Shown here: positions 36,232 through 45,691 of the stretch, one piece after another
Position numbering within the stretch: the first letter of the stretch is position 1
How the letters are laid out: every line of letters begins with the position of its first letter
Source: Pseudomonas sp. TTU2014-080ASC
Lineage (GTDB): Bacteria; Pseudomonadota; Gammaproteobacteria; Pseudomonadales; Pseudomonadaceae
Length of the DNA: 64,000 nt
Assembly: GCF_001446935.1 (NCBI RefSeq)
Contig: NZ_LKKK01000012.1
Coordinates: 124,001-188,000 of the forward strand
Direction: 5' to 3'
Position numbers and translations under genes: made by a program
The notes under the pieces: model-generated
Told to the model about the DNA's origin: nothing
Seen by the model: the letters and a program-made list of their open reading frames with translations, nothing else
Databases searched by the model: none

Positions 36232-38163
36232 ATGACGCTTACGGACGCAATCACTCAGGCGGGCGTGACTGCCGTGAAGCAAAACATTCACGGCACCATG
36301 GAGTTCCTGCAGAAGTACCCGCCCTTCAATCAGATGGATGTGGCGCAACTCGCTTTTCTCGTGGAGAACTGCCAGCTGCGTTTCTATGCCGAGGGCGAGA
36401 CCATCATCAAACCGGCAGACGGCCCGGTTGAGCACTTCTATATCGTCAAGCAGGGGCGTGTGCACGGTGAGCGCCCACATTCAGCGCGACGCGGTACCGA
36501 GACCACCTTCGAGATCACCACCGGCGAGTGCTTCCCGCTAGCGGCCCTGCTCGGCGAGCGCGCCACCCGTACTGAGCACCTGGCCGCCGAAGACAGCTTC
36601 TGCCTGCTGCTTAACAAACCGGCGTTTGTGCGCCTGTTCAGCCTGTCTGCACCGTTTCGCGACTTCGCCTTACGCGGGGTCAGCAGCCTGCTTGATCAGG
36701 TCAATCAGCAAGTGCAGATGCGTGCGGTAGAAACCCTCGGTTCGCAATACTCACTGGACACCCGCCTCGGCCAGTTGGCCGTGCGCCAGCCAATCAGTTG
36801 CGGCCCACAATTGAGCACCCGCGAAGCCGTGCGGCTGATGCACGAACAGCACGTGGGCAGCATCGTGATTGTGGATAACCAAGAGCGTGTCCAAGGTATT
36901 TTCACCCTGCGCGACCTGCGCAAAGTGGTCGCCGACGGCAGCAATCTGGATCAGCCAATCAGCCAACTGATGACCCAATCCCCTTTCCATCTGCCGCCAG
37001 AAGCCAGTGCTTTTGATGCGGCCATGGCCATGACCGAACGGCATATCGCCCACGTCTGTGTGGTTGCGGATGACAAGCTGGTCGGGGTGATTTCCGAGCG
37101 TGATCTGTTCAGCCTGCAACGGGTCGATCTGGTCCATCTGGCCCGCAGCATCCGCCATGCCGGACGCATCGAAACACTGGTAGCGATCCGCAGCGACGTG
37201 CAACGTCTGGTCGACAGCATGCTGGCCCACGGAGCCAGCTCAACCCAGATCACTCAACTGATCACCCTACTCAACGACCACACTGTGTGCCGCGTGATCG
37301 AACTGACCCTGGAAGACTTGGGCGACCCCGGTATTGCCTTTACCTGGCTGTGCTTTGGCAGTGAAGGCCGCAGCGAGCAAACCCTGCACACCGATCAGGA
37401 CAACGGCATTCTCTTTGAAGCCGCCGACGCAGTGGAGGCCGCAGCCATTCGCGGCAAGCTGCTGCCACTCGCTCAAGAGATCAACCAGCGCCTGGCACTG
37501 TGCGGCTTTAGTCTGTGCAAAGGCGGAATCATGGCGGGTAATGCCGAGCTGTGTCTGTCACGCCACGAATGGTCGCGACGCTTCAGCCAGTTTATCCACG
37601 AATCCTCGCCGGACAGCCTGCTGGCCTCCACCATTTACTTTGATTTGCGTGCTGTCTGGGGCGATGCACAAGGCTGTGAGCACGTGCGCAGTGAGCTGCT
37701 GCAACAGATTGCGGATAACAGCCTGTTCCAGCGGCGCATGGCAGAAAACGCCCTGCGCCAAAAACCACCGGTGGGCATGCTGCGTAACTTCGTCGTCGCA
37801 CGCAGAGGCGTTGACAAGGACACACTCGATCTCAAAGTGCAGGGCCTGACGCCATTTGTAGACGCGGCGCGTTTGCTGTCCCTAAGCCACGGCATCAGTG
37901 CCTGCAACACGCTGGAGCGCCTGCGCGAGCTGATCCGCCTGGAGGTGATTGATGCGCAAGACGGCGCGGCCTATGAAGAGGCCTATCATTTCATCCAGCA
38001 AACCCGCATGCAGCAGCACCAGCTCCAAGCCCGTGCGCAGCAACCTTATTCCAACCGGATCGACCCGGCGCACCTTAACGTGCTCGATCAACGCATTCTG
38101 CGCGAATCGTTCCGTCAGGCTCAGCGCCTGCAAAGCAGCCTCGCCCTGCGGTATCAACTATGA
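36232..38163 (+). CDS. cNMP-binding/CBS/DUF294 nucleotidyltransferase-like protein
   Basis: A 643-residue signalling protein with four regions in order. A cyclic-nucleotide-binding-like domain lies at about 20-140, and a pair of CBS domains at about 185-300 (VGSIVIVDNQERVQGIFTLRDL, HIAHVCVVADDKLVGVISERDL). A DUF294 nucleotidyltransferase-type domain follows (CFGSEGRSEQTLHTDQDNG), then a C-terminal DUF294_C domain. The family is thought to sense nucleotides. Its stop overlaps the following exonuclease start, so the two are coupled. The start at 36232 (MTLTDAIT) is a choice among three in-frame ATGs. Confidence 0.88.
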   Translation: MTLTDAITQAGVTAVKQNIHGTMEFLQKYPPFNQMDVAQLAFLVENCQLRFYAEGETIIKPADGPVEHFYIVKQGRVHGERPHSARRGTETTFEITTGECFPLAALLGERATRTEHLAAEDSFCLLLNKPAFVRLFSLSAPFRDFALRGVSSLLDQVNQQVQMRAVETLGSQYSLDTRLGQLAVRQPISCGPQLSTREAVRLMHEQHVGSIVIVDNQERVQGIFTLRDLRKVVADGSNLDQPISQLMTQSPFHLPPEASAFDAAMAMTERHIAHVCVVADDKLVGVISERDLFSLQRVDLVHLARSIRHAGRIETLVAIRSDVQRLVDSMLAHGASSTQITQLITLLNDHTVCRVIELTLEDLGDPGIAFTWLCFGSEGRSEQTLHTDQDNGILFEAADAVEAAAIRGKLLPLAQEINQRLALCGFSLCKGGIMAGNAELCLSRHEWSRRFSQFIHESSPDSLLASTIYFDLRAVWGDAQGCEHVRSELLQQIADNSLFQRRMAENALRQKPPVGMLRNFVVARRGVDKDTLDLKVQGLTPFVDAARLLSLSHGISACNTLERLRELIRLEVIDAQDGAAYEEAYHFIQQTRMQQHQLQARAQQPYSNRIDPAHLNVLDQRILRESFRQAQRLQSSLALRYQL

Positions 38164-38867
38164 ACAGCTTCAACTGGTTTAGCCGTCGCGGCCCAAGCCT
38201 GAGCGCCGAACAATTGCAACGGCGTGCACAACTGCCCGCGCCTGCTCCATTGAGTGGGCAGCCGTTAAGTCAGCAGCGCCTGGTGGTGGTTGATCTGGAA
38301 ACCAGCGGTCTGGACATGAAACGCGACGAGGTTTTGTCGATCGGTGCAGTGGTGATCGATCAGGGCGCGATTCAACTGGCTCAGACCTTTGAATGCACCC
38401 TGCAACGGCCGGATCATCAGCCCAGCGCCAGCACCCTGATTCACGGCATCGCGCCCAGCGCCATCGCCAGCGGCGTGGAACCCGCGCAAGGGCTGCTGGA
38501 CTTTATGGAGTTTCTTGGCGACAGCCCGCTGCTGGCGTTTCATGCCGGATTTGACCAACGCATGCTGGCCCGCGCCCTCAAGCAAAGCCTGGACTATCGC
38601 CTGCAACACAGCTTCTTCGATGTGGCGGAATTGGCCCCGATGCTCTGCCCGCAGGCCGGTATCCGCAACGGCGGGCTGGATGACTGGACCCGCTACTTTG
38701 GCCTGCAGGTCCAGCAGCGCCACCATGCCAGCGCCGATGCACTGGCCACCGCCGAGCTGGGGCTGATCCTGTTTAGCAAAGCGCGGCGGCAACAGGCCGA
38801 TAGCCTGCAAGCGCTGGAACAGCGCCTGAGCCAGTGGCGCAGACGGCAGCAGGCGTTGTCGATGTAG
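38160..38867 (+). CDS. DnaQ-type 3'-5' exonuclease (DEDDh)
   Basis: A 235-residue protein with the three exonuclease motifs. ExoI is VVDLETSGLD with the catalytic Asp and Glu, ExoII is HAGFDQRML, and ExoIII is HHASADALATAEL, in which the His places it in the DEDDh class. It resembles the proofreading epsilon subunit but lacks obvious DNA polymerase III binding sequences. It is coupled to the DUF294 protein by overlapping stop and start codons, a pairing also seen in other Pseudomonas genomes. Function may lie in nucleotide or RNA turnover. Confidence 0.85.
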   Translation: MNSFNWFSRRGPSLSAEQLQRRAQLPAPAPLSGQPLSQQRLVVVDLETSGLDMKRDEVLSIGAVVIDQGAIQLAQTFECTLQRPDHQPSASTLIHGIAPSAIASGVEPAQGLLDFMEFLGDSPLLAFHAGFDQRMLARALKQSLDYRLQHSFFDVAELAPMLCPQAGIRNGGLDDWTRYFGLQVQQRHHASADALATAELGLILFSKARRQQADSLQALEQRLSQWRRRQQALSM

Positions 38868-38870
38868 GGC

Positions 38871-40187
38871 TTATAAATCCCGCATTAAGAGCCCGAACGG
38901 CAACTCCACATCCTGTGGCACCGGCAAGTACAGCGTGTGGCCGTCGCCCGGCGCGACTGGCATCGACTCGCCTTTGCGGTTCTCCAAGTGCTCCAGCTTG
39001 AAGCGCAGGTTGCCTTTGGGCGTCATCAGCTCAATGCCGTCACCGACTGCAAAGCGGTTCTTCACCCGTACTTCGGCCAGATCGCCGCGGCGCTCGCCGG
39101 TCAACTCCCCCACAAACTGCTGACGGTCTGACACCGAGCTGCCGTGCTGGTAGTTCTGGTATTCGTCATGCACATGGCGGCGCAAGAAGCCTTCGGTGTA
39201 GCCGCGATGGGCCAGCGACTCCAGGGTATCCATCAGGCTCTTGTCGAACGGTCGACCGGCCAGCGCATCATCAATCGCCTTGCGGTACACCTGCGCAGTG
39301 CGCGCCACGTAATAGTGGGACTTGGTGCGGCCTTCGATCTTCAGCGAATGCACGCCCATGTTCACCAAACGCTCCACATGCTGCACAGCGCGCAAGTCTT
39401 TGGAGTTCATGATGTAGGTGCCGTGTTCATCCTCGTAGGCGGCCATCTGCTCGCCGGGGCGGCTGGCGTCTTCAAGCAAGAACACCTGATCAGTCGGCGC
39501 GCCAACGCCAAGGGTCGGCTCAACGATTTTGACGATATCGCCCAGCTCGTTTTCCTGCGCGGTTTCGGTCTTGTACTGCCAGCGGCAGGCATTGGTGCAG
39601 GTGCCTTGGTTCGGGTCGCGCTTGTTCATGTAGCCGGAGAGCAGGCAGCGGCCGGAATAGGCCATGCACAAGGCGCCGTGGACGAATACTTCCAGCTCCA
39701 TTTCCGGTACTTCATGGCGGATTTCTTCGATCTCTTCCAGCGACAGCTCACGGGACAGAATCACTCGGGTCAGTCCCTGCTGATGCCAGAATTTGACGCT
39801 GGCCCAGTTCACCGCGTTGGCCTGCACAGACAGGTGGATTGGCATGTGCGGATAATGCTCGCGAACCATCATGATCAGGCCCGGATCAGACATGATCAGC
39901 GCATCCGGCTGCATCGCAATCACCGGTTCAAGGTCGCGCAAAAAGGTCTTCAGCTTGGCGTTATGCGGGGCGATGTTGACCACCACATAAAACTGCTTGC
40001 CCTGAGCGTGCGCTTCGTTAATGCCCAGTTGCAGGTTGTCGTGATCAAACTCGTTATTACGCACCCGCAGGCTGTATCGCGGCTGCCCGGCATACACCGC
40101 ATCCGCGCCATAGGCGAAGGCGTAGCGCATGTTCTTGAGGGTGCCTGCCGGAGATAACAGTTCGGTGTAACGAGGAAGGGATGCCAT
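38871..40187 (-). CDS. trhP: U32-family tRNA hydroxylation protein (TrhP/YegQ)
   Basis: A 438-residue protein annotated historically as a U32 peptidase. The diagnostic block is CMAYSGRCLLSGYMNKRDPN with CTNACRW, whose cysteines probably bind an iron-sulfur cluster. YegQ/TrhP in E. coli is needed for prephenate-dependent 5-hydroxyuridine at position 34 of tRNA. The protein has the length of TrhP rather than the longer rRNA-acting RlhA. A start at 40187 (MASLPRYTELLSPAG) fits the family. It converges on the exonuclease gene with 3 bp between. Confidence 0.88.
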   Translation of the reverse strand: MASLPRYTELLSPAGTLKNMRYAFAYGADAVYAGQPRYSLRVRNNEFDHDNLQLGINEAHAQGKQFYVVVNIAPHNAKLKTFLRDLEPVIAMQPDALIMSDPGLIMMVREHYPHMPIHLSVQANAVNWASVKFWHQQGLTRVILSRELSLEEIEEIRHEVPEMELEVFVHGALCMAYSGRCLLSGYMNKRDPNQGTCTNACRWQYKTETAQENELGDIVKIVEPTLGVGAPTDQVFLLEDASRPGEQMAAYEDEHGTYIMNSKDLRAVQHVERLVNMGVHSLKIEGRTKSHYYVARTAQVYRKAIDDALAGRPFDKSLMDTLESLAHRGYTEGFLRRHVHDEYQNYQHGSSVSDRQQFVGELTGERRGDLAEVRVKNRFAVGDGIELMTPKGNLRFKLEHLENRKGESMPVAPGDGHTLYLPVPQDVELPFGLLMRDL

Positions 40188-40343
40188 GGATCACACACTC
40201 AGCGAAAAAAGCCGGGCAGTTTATCCACGCAGGCACAGGCAAGCATTGATCTGAGTCTATACATCGCCCAACTACGACCGGCCATCACTTTAGTACCAAT
40301 TAGTACCAACTCCTGATTGCGAAGCGAGATGCGTCCTGACACG

Positions 40344-40364
40344 ATATGCGAATTATTCTCATAT
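40344..40364 (+). promoter_or_regulatory. Fur box upstream of the iron-uptake operon
   Basis: A 21-bp near-perfect palindrome with paired segments ATATG, GAAT, ATTC and CATAT. It lies 23 bp before the GTG start of the FecI-like sigma factor. It matches the AT-rich GATAAT-repeat Fur operators typical of iron-starvation sigma factor genes. Confidence 0.85.
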
Positions 40365-40387
40365 AAAGCCATGCCATCGAGGTTATC

Positions 40388-40906
40388 GTGCGCGCTGACG
40401 ACTCTACTCATCAGCAATTGCTCAGCCTGTACTACCGCGACCACCGCGACTGGCTACTGGGCTGGCTGCGCAAAAGTCTGTACTGCCCAGACCGCGCCGA
40501 AGACCTCAGCCAGGACACCTTCGTGCGCCTGATGGGGCGCAGCGACCTCGACCAAACCCGCGAACCCCGCGCTCTGCTCAGCACTATCGCCCGCGGCCTG
40601 CTGATCGACTATTTCCGCCGCAGCGCGCTGGAACGCGCCTATCTGGATGAGCTGGGACAACTGCCCGACAGCGCCCAACCCAGCCTGGAAGATCAGGCGC
40701 TGGCACTGGAAGCGCTAAAAGAGATCGACCGCCTGCTGGGCGGGCTTTCCGCCAACGCCCGCGCCGCGTTCTTGCACAACCGCCTGGATGGCATGGGCCA
40801 TGCTGAGATTGCCGAGCGCCTGGGAGTTTCCGTATCCCGCGTGCGTCAGTATCTGGCCCAAGGCCTGCGTCAGTGCTACATCGCCGTTTATGGACAACCC
40901 GAATGA
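40388..40906 (+). CDS. FecI-like ECF sigma factor
   Basis: A 172-residue extracytoplasmic-function sigma factor. Region 2 is at about 10-75 (LSLYYRDHRDWLLGWLRKSLY, DLSQDTFVRLM), and region 4 at about 110-165 (GLSANARAAFLHNRLDGMGHAEIAERLGVSVSRVRQYL). It directs RNA polymerase to the receptor gene downstream under iron limitation. The start codon is GTG with a GAGG-type site upstream. It is coupled to the FecR-like regulator by an ATGA overlap and probably repressed by Fur. Confidence 0.93.
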   Translation: MRADDSTHQQLLSLYYRDHRDWLLGWLRKSLYCPDRAEDLSQDTFVRLMGRSDLDQTREPRALLSTIARGLLIDYFRRSALERAYLDELGQLPDSAQPSLEDQALALEALKEIDRLLGGLSANARAAFLHNRLDGMGHAEIAERLGVSVSRVRQYLAQGLRQCYIAVYGQPE

Positions 40907-41859
40907 GCGCGGTTTCATCTAAGGTTCTCGACGCCGCCATCGAATGGCAGCTGTGCCTGGATTCGGGCACAGCCAGCGATGAGCAAAAACAACAGTTTGC
41001 CCTCTGGCTGGCGATTCACCCGGATCACGCCAAGGTCTGGCAACAGCTCAACGGCCTGGATGTTCGCCTGGCCTCGGCGGCTGACGCGCCAGCCCGCCAT
41101 GCACTGCTTCACAGCGCCCCTAAACAACGCCGTCGTGTGCCCAGAGCCGTATTGAGTCTGGTTCTGAGCGCTGGACTGGCATTGGCCGCTCTGCATCAGC
41201 ACCGCCCCCTGAGCGACTACTTGGCCGATGAGCATACTGGCTTTGGCGAACAGCGTGAGCTGCAGCTCAGCGACCGCAGCCGCGTGCGCCTGAATAGCGG
41301 CAGCGCACTGGATATTCGCTTCGACGAAAAACAGCGTCTGCTGTACCTGCGCAGCGGTGAAATCCTGATCGAAACCGCTGCCGGTGACACCCGCCCGTTT
41401 ATCGTCGAAACCGGCCAAGGCCGCCTGCGCGCCTTGGGCACACGCTTTCTGGTACGGCGTGAAGGCGACGCCACCCGCCTCACCGTCCTCCAGTCTGCCG
41501 TGGCCGCGACTCCGGCTAACCGCAGCGAAAAGCGCGTCATTAACGCAGGTCAGGAAGTGTTAATGCAGCGCGATCAACTTGGCCCCAACCAGCCGGCAGC
41601 CCTAGGCGCTGAGGCCTGGAGCCACGGTATGCTGGTGGCTGACAACATGCCCCTGGCGGACCTGCTCGCCGCTCTCAGTGACTACCGCAACGGCTACCTG
41701 AGTGTGCATCCGAGCCTGGCCGGGCTACGCATCAGCGGCAGCTTCCCACTGCATGACACAGATAAAGCGCTGGCAGCCTTACCACCCAGTTTGCCCGTGC
41801 AGATCGAGCAAATTGGCGATTGGTGGACACGGGTCATTCCGGCAGAAAGGGCCAAATGA
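40903..41859 (+). CDS. FecR-like anti-sigma/sensor protein
   Basis: A 318-residue inner-membrane regulator. A cytoplasmic DUF4880-type N-terminus (IEWQLCLDSGTASDEQKQQF) precedes one membrane helix (about 85-105) and a periplasmic FecR domain (VRLNSGSALDIRFDEKQRLL and onward). It receives the ligand-bound signal from the signalling domain of the receptor and controls the sigma factor. It begins inside the stop codon of the sigma-factor gene and ends 87 bp before the receptor gene. Confidence 0.93.
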   Translation: MSAVSSKVLDAAIEWQLCLDSGTASDEQKQQFALWLAIHPDHAKVWQQLNGLDVRLASAADAPARHALLHSAPKQRRRVPRAVLSLVLSAGLALAALHQHRPLSDYLADEHTGFGEQRELQLSDRSRVRLNSGSALDIRFDEKQRLLYLRSGEILIETAAGDTRPFIVETGQGRLRALGTRFLVRREGDATRLTVLQSAVAATPANRSEKRVINAGQEVLMQRDQLGPNQPAALGAEAWSHGMLVADNMPLADLLAALSDYRNGYLSVHPSLAGLRISGSFPLHDTDKALAALPPSLPVQIEQIGDWWTRVIPAERAK

Positions 41860-41946
41860 AAATAAATTTCGTTTAGCCCTGTCACTTTTTGATCCTGCTT
41901 CGGCAACTGGTCAATGAGATGCATTCCCGTTAAGGAGAGTTTTCTA

Positions 41947-44334
41947 ATGACCCGTTCCCTGCCCCTGTTCCGCCCCGCCGTGCTTGCGCTTGCGATTACC
42001 TGCGCGGGCGTCGCCCAAGCACAGACTTACACCCTGCCCGCCGCCGCGCTGAGCAGCACCCTGACCCAGATTGCCAGCCAGGCAGGAATCGCCCTGAGCA
42101 TTGACCCTGCCCTTACCGCAGGCAAGCAATCCGCACCGGTCCAAGGGGAATACGATGCCATCAGTGCGCTGCAACAAGCCCTGCAAGGCAGCGGCCTGCA
42201 ACTGAAATCCAACGGCAGCGGCAGCTACAGTCTGGCCCCTGTTGAAGCGGAAATGACCCTTTCCAGCGCCAGCATCAGCGGCCAGCAGATCATGGAGGGC
42301 AGCGCCGCAGACGGTTACCGCAGCAGTGCAGTGAAAAACCTCGGTGCCCTCGGCGGCATGAGCCTGCAGGACACGCCCTATTCGGTCAGCGTGGTCTCCA
42401 GCGAATTGCTGAAGAACATTCAGGCCACCGCCAGCGATGATGTGTTCAAGCTCAACCCGGCCACCCAGTTCACCTCACCCACCACCGCCGGTTATGCCAG
42501 CGCTGTCAGCATGCGCGGCTTCAGCGGTCCGGGAAACCTGAGCGTGGCCAATGACGGTCTGCGTTTCAGCACCGGCTACGACAGCGGCAACTACATTGAA
42601 GAAATGGAGCAGCTTGAGATTCTTACCGGTCTCAGCGGCTTCCTGTACGGCCCAGCCAGCCCCGGCGGCTTGGTCAACTACGTGCTTAAGCGCCCGACCT
42701 ACGAGCGCTACAACAGCGTGACCCTGGGCAACGCCGGCGGTGAGAACTATTACCTGCATGGCGATTTTGGCGGCCCAATCGACGACAACGGCGTGCTTGC
42801 CTATCGCGTCAACGTGCTCACGCAAGACGGCGAAACCGCTATTGATATGCAAAAGCGCCGCCGCCAAATGCTCAGCGCCGCGCTGGATTGGAACGTCAGT
42901 GACGACCTGTTAATCCAGTTCGATGCCTCCTACAAAAAGACCGAAAACCGCGGGCTGACTAGCTACTGGTACTTCGGCGACCAGGCCCTGCGCCCGGACG
43001 CCAGCGATCTGGATAACGACACGCTGTACAGCCAGCGCTGGTCCTTCTCCGACAGCGAACACAAGCGTGTTGGCAGCCGCTTTAACTGGAGCATCGACGA
43101 CACCTTCACCCTGCGCGGCGCACTCGCCTATACCCGCTACACCGAGGAATACGCCTACACCGGGCCAACGGTCTACAGCGCAGGCACCTACAGCCAGCCG
43201 CTCTACGCCTTCGCTCCGACAGAAACGGAAGAAACCTCGGCTAATCTGTTCCTGGATGCCGACTTCAACACCGGCTCGGTCAATCACAAAACCACGGTGG
43301 GGTATCAGGGCAATATCGCCCGTATCCGCCAGTACACCGACTACATCGACCTGGCCTACCAATACCAGTCGCCAGTCGGTGAAATCCCTCTCGGCCAACA
43401 CCCGCAAGTACCGAAGCCGGATTACTCGGTCGGTCATGGCGACCAGCGTTTGGGCTCGCGCAGCCAGTCGGACAACTGGCTGATTGGTGATGTCATCTCC
43501 TTCAATGATCAGTGGTCGACGATCCTCGGCGTGACCCACACCACCATCAAAACCTTCGACAGCAACTTCGTCTGGAACGAGGCCTATCCCGGCTCCTTCC
43601 CACTGACCGAAAACAACTACAAAGAGAGCAAGACTTCGCCCAACGTCTCGCTGATCTACAAACCGCTGCCCTGGCTGACTACTTACGCCAGCTACATCGA
43701 AGGCATGCAGGCCGGCGGCATCGCCCCCAATGATGCCCTCAACGCCGGACAGGCGTTGGCTCCGCAAGTCAGTGAGCAATACGAAATCGGCGTTAAAGCC
43801 ACTGTTGGCGAAACCCTGCTGACCTTGGCGCTGTTCAATATCGACAAGCCCAACGCGTTCAAGAACGACGCCAACATCTACACCGACGATGGTCGCCAGG
43901 TGAACAATGGCCTGGAGTTCGGCATCACCGGCAAAGTGCTGCCTGAGTTGACGCTGGTGGGGGGGGTGACCTTGCTTGATCCGAAGGTCAAAGATGCCAG
44001 CAACCCGGCCCATGAAGGTCAGAAACCCACCAATGTCGCCAGCGAATTGGCCAAGCTGTATGCCGAGTATGAAATCAACGCCGTACCGGGCCTGGCCCTG
44101 ACCGGCGGAGCCTACTACACCGGCAAACAGTATTCAGATGAAGCCAACCAACACAGCCTGCCGTCCTTCACCACCTTCGACGCCGGTGCCCGCTACCGCG
44201 CGCAGTTAAGCGACGACAGCGCACTGACCTTGCGCAGCAACATCAGCAACATCGGCAATAAAGAATACTGGCTGAGCAGCTACTACCTGGGCGCGCCACG
44301 CACCCTGACCTTCTCCGCTCAACTGGAGTTCTGA
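41947..44334 (+). CDS. TonB-dependent siderophore receptor with signalling domain
   Basis: A 795-residue outer-membrane receptor. The signal peptide ends at GVAQAQ, and an N-terminal STN signalling domain (about 28-100) interacts with FecR. A plug domain (about 145-250) and a 22-strand barrel close with the C-terminal LEF. The start at 41947 has AAGGAG about 10 bases upstream. The STN domain together with sigma and anti-sigma genes makes this a cell-surface signalling system. The ligand is unclear; the overall type is that of ferric-siderophore receptors such as FoxA or FhuE. A G8 tract lies inside the gene. Confidence 0.93.
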   Translation: MTRSLPLFRPAVLALAITCAGVAQAQTYTLPAAALSSTLTQIASQAGIALSIDPALTAGKQSAPVQGEYDAISALQQALQGSGLQLKSNGSGSYSLAPVEAEMTLSSASISGQQIMEGSAADGYRSSAVKNLGALGGMSLQDTPYSVSVVSSELLKNIQATASDDVFKLNPATQFTSPTTAGYASAVSMRGFSGPGNLSVANDGLRFSTGYDSGNYIEEMEQLEILTGLSGFLYGPASPGGLVNYVLKRPTYERYNSVTLGNAGGENYYLHGDFGGPIDDNGVLAYRVNVLTQDGETAIDMQKRRRQMLSAALDWNVSDDLLIQFDASYKKTENRGLTSYWYFGDQALRPDASDLDNDTLYSQRWSFSDSEHKRVGSRFNWSIDDTFTLRGALAYTRYTEEYAYTGPTVYSAGTYSQPLYAFAPTETEETSANLFLDADFNTGSVNHKTTVGYQGNIARIRQYTDYIDLAYQYQSPVGEIPLGQHPQVPKPDYSVGHGDQRLGSRSQSDNWLIGDVISFNDQWSTILGVTHTTIKTFDSNFVWNEAYPGSFPLTENNYKESKTSPNVSLIYKPLPWLTTYASYIEGMQAGGIAPNDALNAGQALAPQVSEQYEIGVKATVGETLLTLALFNIDKPNAFKNDANIYTDDGRQVNNGLEFGITGKVLPELTLVGGVTLLDPKVKDASNPAHEGQKPTNVASELAKLYAEYEINAVPGLALTGGAYYTGKQYSDEANQHSLPSFTTFDAGARYRAQLSDDSALTLRSNISNIGNKEYWLSSYYLGAPRTLTFSAQLEF

Positions 44335-44363
44335 TTCAACGTTCAGAACTTAGTGTTATCAAG

Positions 44364-44390
44364 GCCGGTCCATGACCGGCTTTGGTTTTT
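44364..44390 (+). terminator. Hairpin between receptor and PepSY gene
   Basis: GCCGGTC-CAT-GACCGGC is followed by TTTGGTTTTT. It lies 29 bp after the receptor gene and 10 bp before the PepSY gene. It probably lets only part of the transcription pass, giving less of the downstream proteins. Confidence 0.75.
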
Positions 44391-44399
44391 GGATTTGAT

Positions 44400-45530
44400 A
44401 TGAAAAGTACAACCATTCGACGCTGGTTATTTATTCACACCTGGACCAGCCTGATTTGCACCCTGTTTCTGCTGCTGTTGGCGCTGACCGGTCTGCCTCT
44501 GATCTTTCACCACGAGCTTGAGCACCTGCTCGGTGAGGCCCCCGAGCTACGCGCCATGCCCGTGGACACACCACACCTGAGCCTGCAGGAGCTGGTGCAG
44601 GCCGCCGAACTGCATCGCCCCGGCGAAGTGGTGCAGTACTTCGGCTACGACGAAGATGAACGCAACGGCGTGATTGCCATTACCGCTGCCACCGCAGGCA
44701 CCGAACCCAACTCGTCGCACACCTTTATGCTCGATGCCCGCAGCGGCGAGGCGGTGGAAATGCCTGCGGCCAACGGCGGCCTGCTGATGGTGATCCTGCG
44801 GCTGCATGTGGATATGTTCGCCGGTCTGCCCGGCAAGCTACTGCTGGCCTTTATGGGACTGCTGTTTGTCGTGGCGATCATCTCCGGCGTGGTGCTCTAC
44901 GCGCCATTTATGCGCCGGCTCAAGTTCGCCGAAGTACGCCGGCATAAATCCAGCCGCACACGCTGGCTGGACCTGCATAACCTGATCGGCATCCTCACCC
45001 TGACCTGGGCGCTGGTGGTGGGTGTAACCGGCGTGATCAGTGCCTGCGCTGACCTGCTGATCGAAGCCTGGCGCAACGAATCACTGGCCGCGATGGTCGA
45101 GCCTTATCGCGACGCACCGCCCCTGACTGAGCGAGCGCCCGTCAACGAGGTACTGAACATTGCCGCCAAGGCTGCGCCCGGCATGCAGCCTGACTTTATC
45201 GCCTTCCCCGGCACGCGTTTCTCCAGCGAGCACCACTACAGCGTCTTCATGAAAGGCAGCACACACCTGACCGCACACCTGTGGACCCCGGTATTGATCG
45301 ACGCCAAAACCCTGGAGGTTACCGCCATCGGCCAACGCCCTTGGTACATGGACGCGCTGTCGATGTCACAGCCGCTGCATTTCGGTGATTACGGCGGCCG
45401 CCCGATGCAAATCTTGTGGGCCATTCTGGATGTACTGACCATCATCGTTCTGGGCAGCGGCCTATACCTGTGGTGGGTGCGCCAGCGCGCCCCGGCCAAA
45501 CGCAATGAGCGCACGGAGGTTGCCGTATGA
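44400..45530 (+). CDS. PepSY-associated membrane protein
   Basis: A 376-residue inner-membrane protein with four main helices (about 14-35, 145-165, 190-215 and 335-360). A PepSY-like periplasmic domain lies between the first two. Such proteins (PiuB-like) accompany ferric-siderophore receptors, and some are thought to reduce iron in the periplasm. Conserved histidines near the helices (RRHKSSRTRWLDLHNLIG) could bind haem or metal. The start at 44400 follows the internal terminator. It is coupled to a 54-residue protein by an ATGA overlap. Confidence 0.85.
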   Translation: MKSTTIRRWLFIHTWTSLICTLFLLLLALTGLPLIFHHELEHLLGEAPELRAMPVDTPHLSLQELVQAAELHRPGEVVQYFGYDEDERNGVIAITAATAGTEPNSSHTFMLDARSGEAVEMPAANGGLLMVILRLHVDMFAGLPGKLLLAFMGLLFVVAIISGVVLYAPFMRRLKFAEVRRHKSSRTRWLDLHNLIGILTLTWALVVGVTGVISACADLLIEAWRNESLAAMVEPYRDAPPLTERAPVNEVLNIAAKAAPGMQPDFIAFPGTRFSSEHHYSVFMKGSTHLTAHLWTPVLIDAKTLEVTAIGQRPWYMDALSMSQPLHFGDYGGRPMQILWAILDVLTIIVLGSGLYLWWVRQRAPAKRNERTEVAV

Positions 45531-45691
45531 ACTGGCGTCAATCGACCTTTGCCCTGCCGATGCTGATCGGCCTTCTAAGCGCTATCGGCCTGATCAGCGC
45601 GCTGCTCGGCGATGGTGGCTGGGACGCCGTCGCCTGGCTTGGGCTCGGCATTCCAGCGCTGCTGGGTAGCTGGCCGCTGCTGCGCCGCTGA
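45527..45691 (+). CDS. Small membrane protein after the PepSY gene
   Basis: A 54-residue protein with two predicted hydrophobic helices (about 9-27 and 33-50) and a short arginine-ended tail. It starts inside the stop codon of the PepSY gene (ATGA), so it is translated with it. Small two-helix proteins at this position are frequent in Pseudomonas iron-uptake operons; function is unknown. A partner subunit of the PepSY protein is plausible. Confidence 0.75.
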   Translation: MNWRQSTFALPMLIGLLSAIGLISALLGDGGWDAVAWLGLGIPALLGSWPLLRR

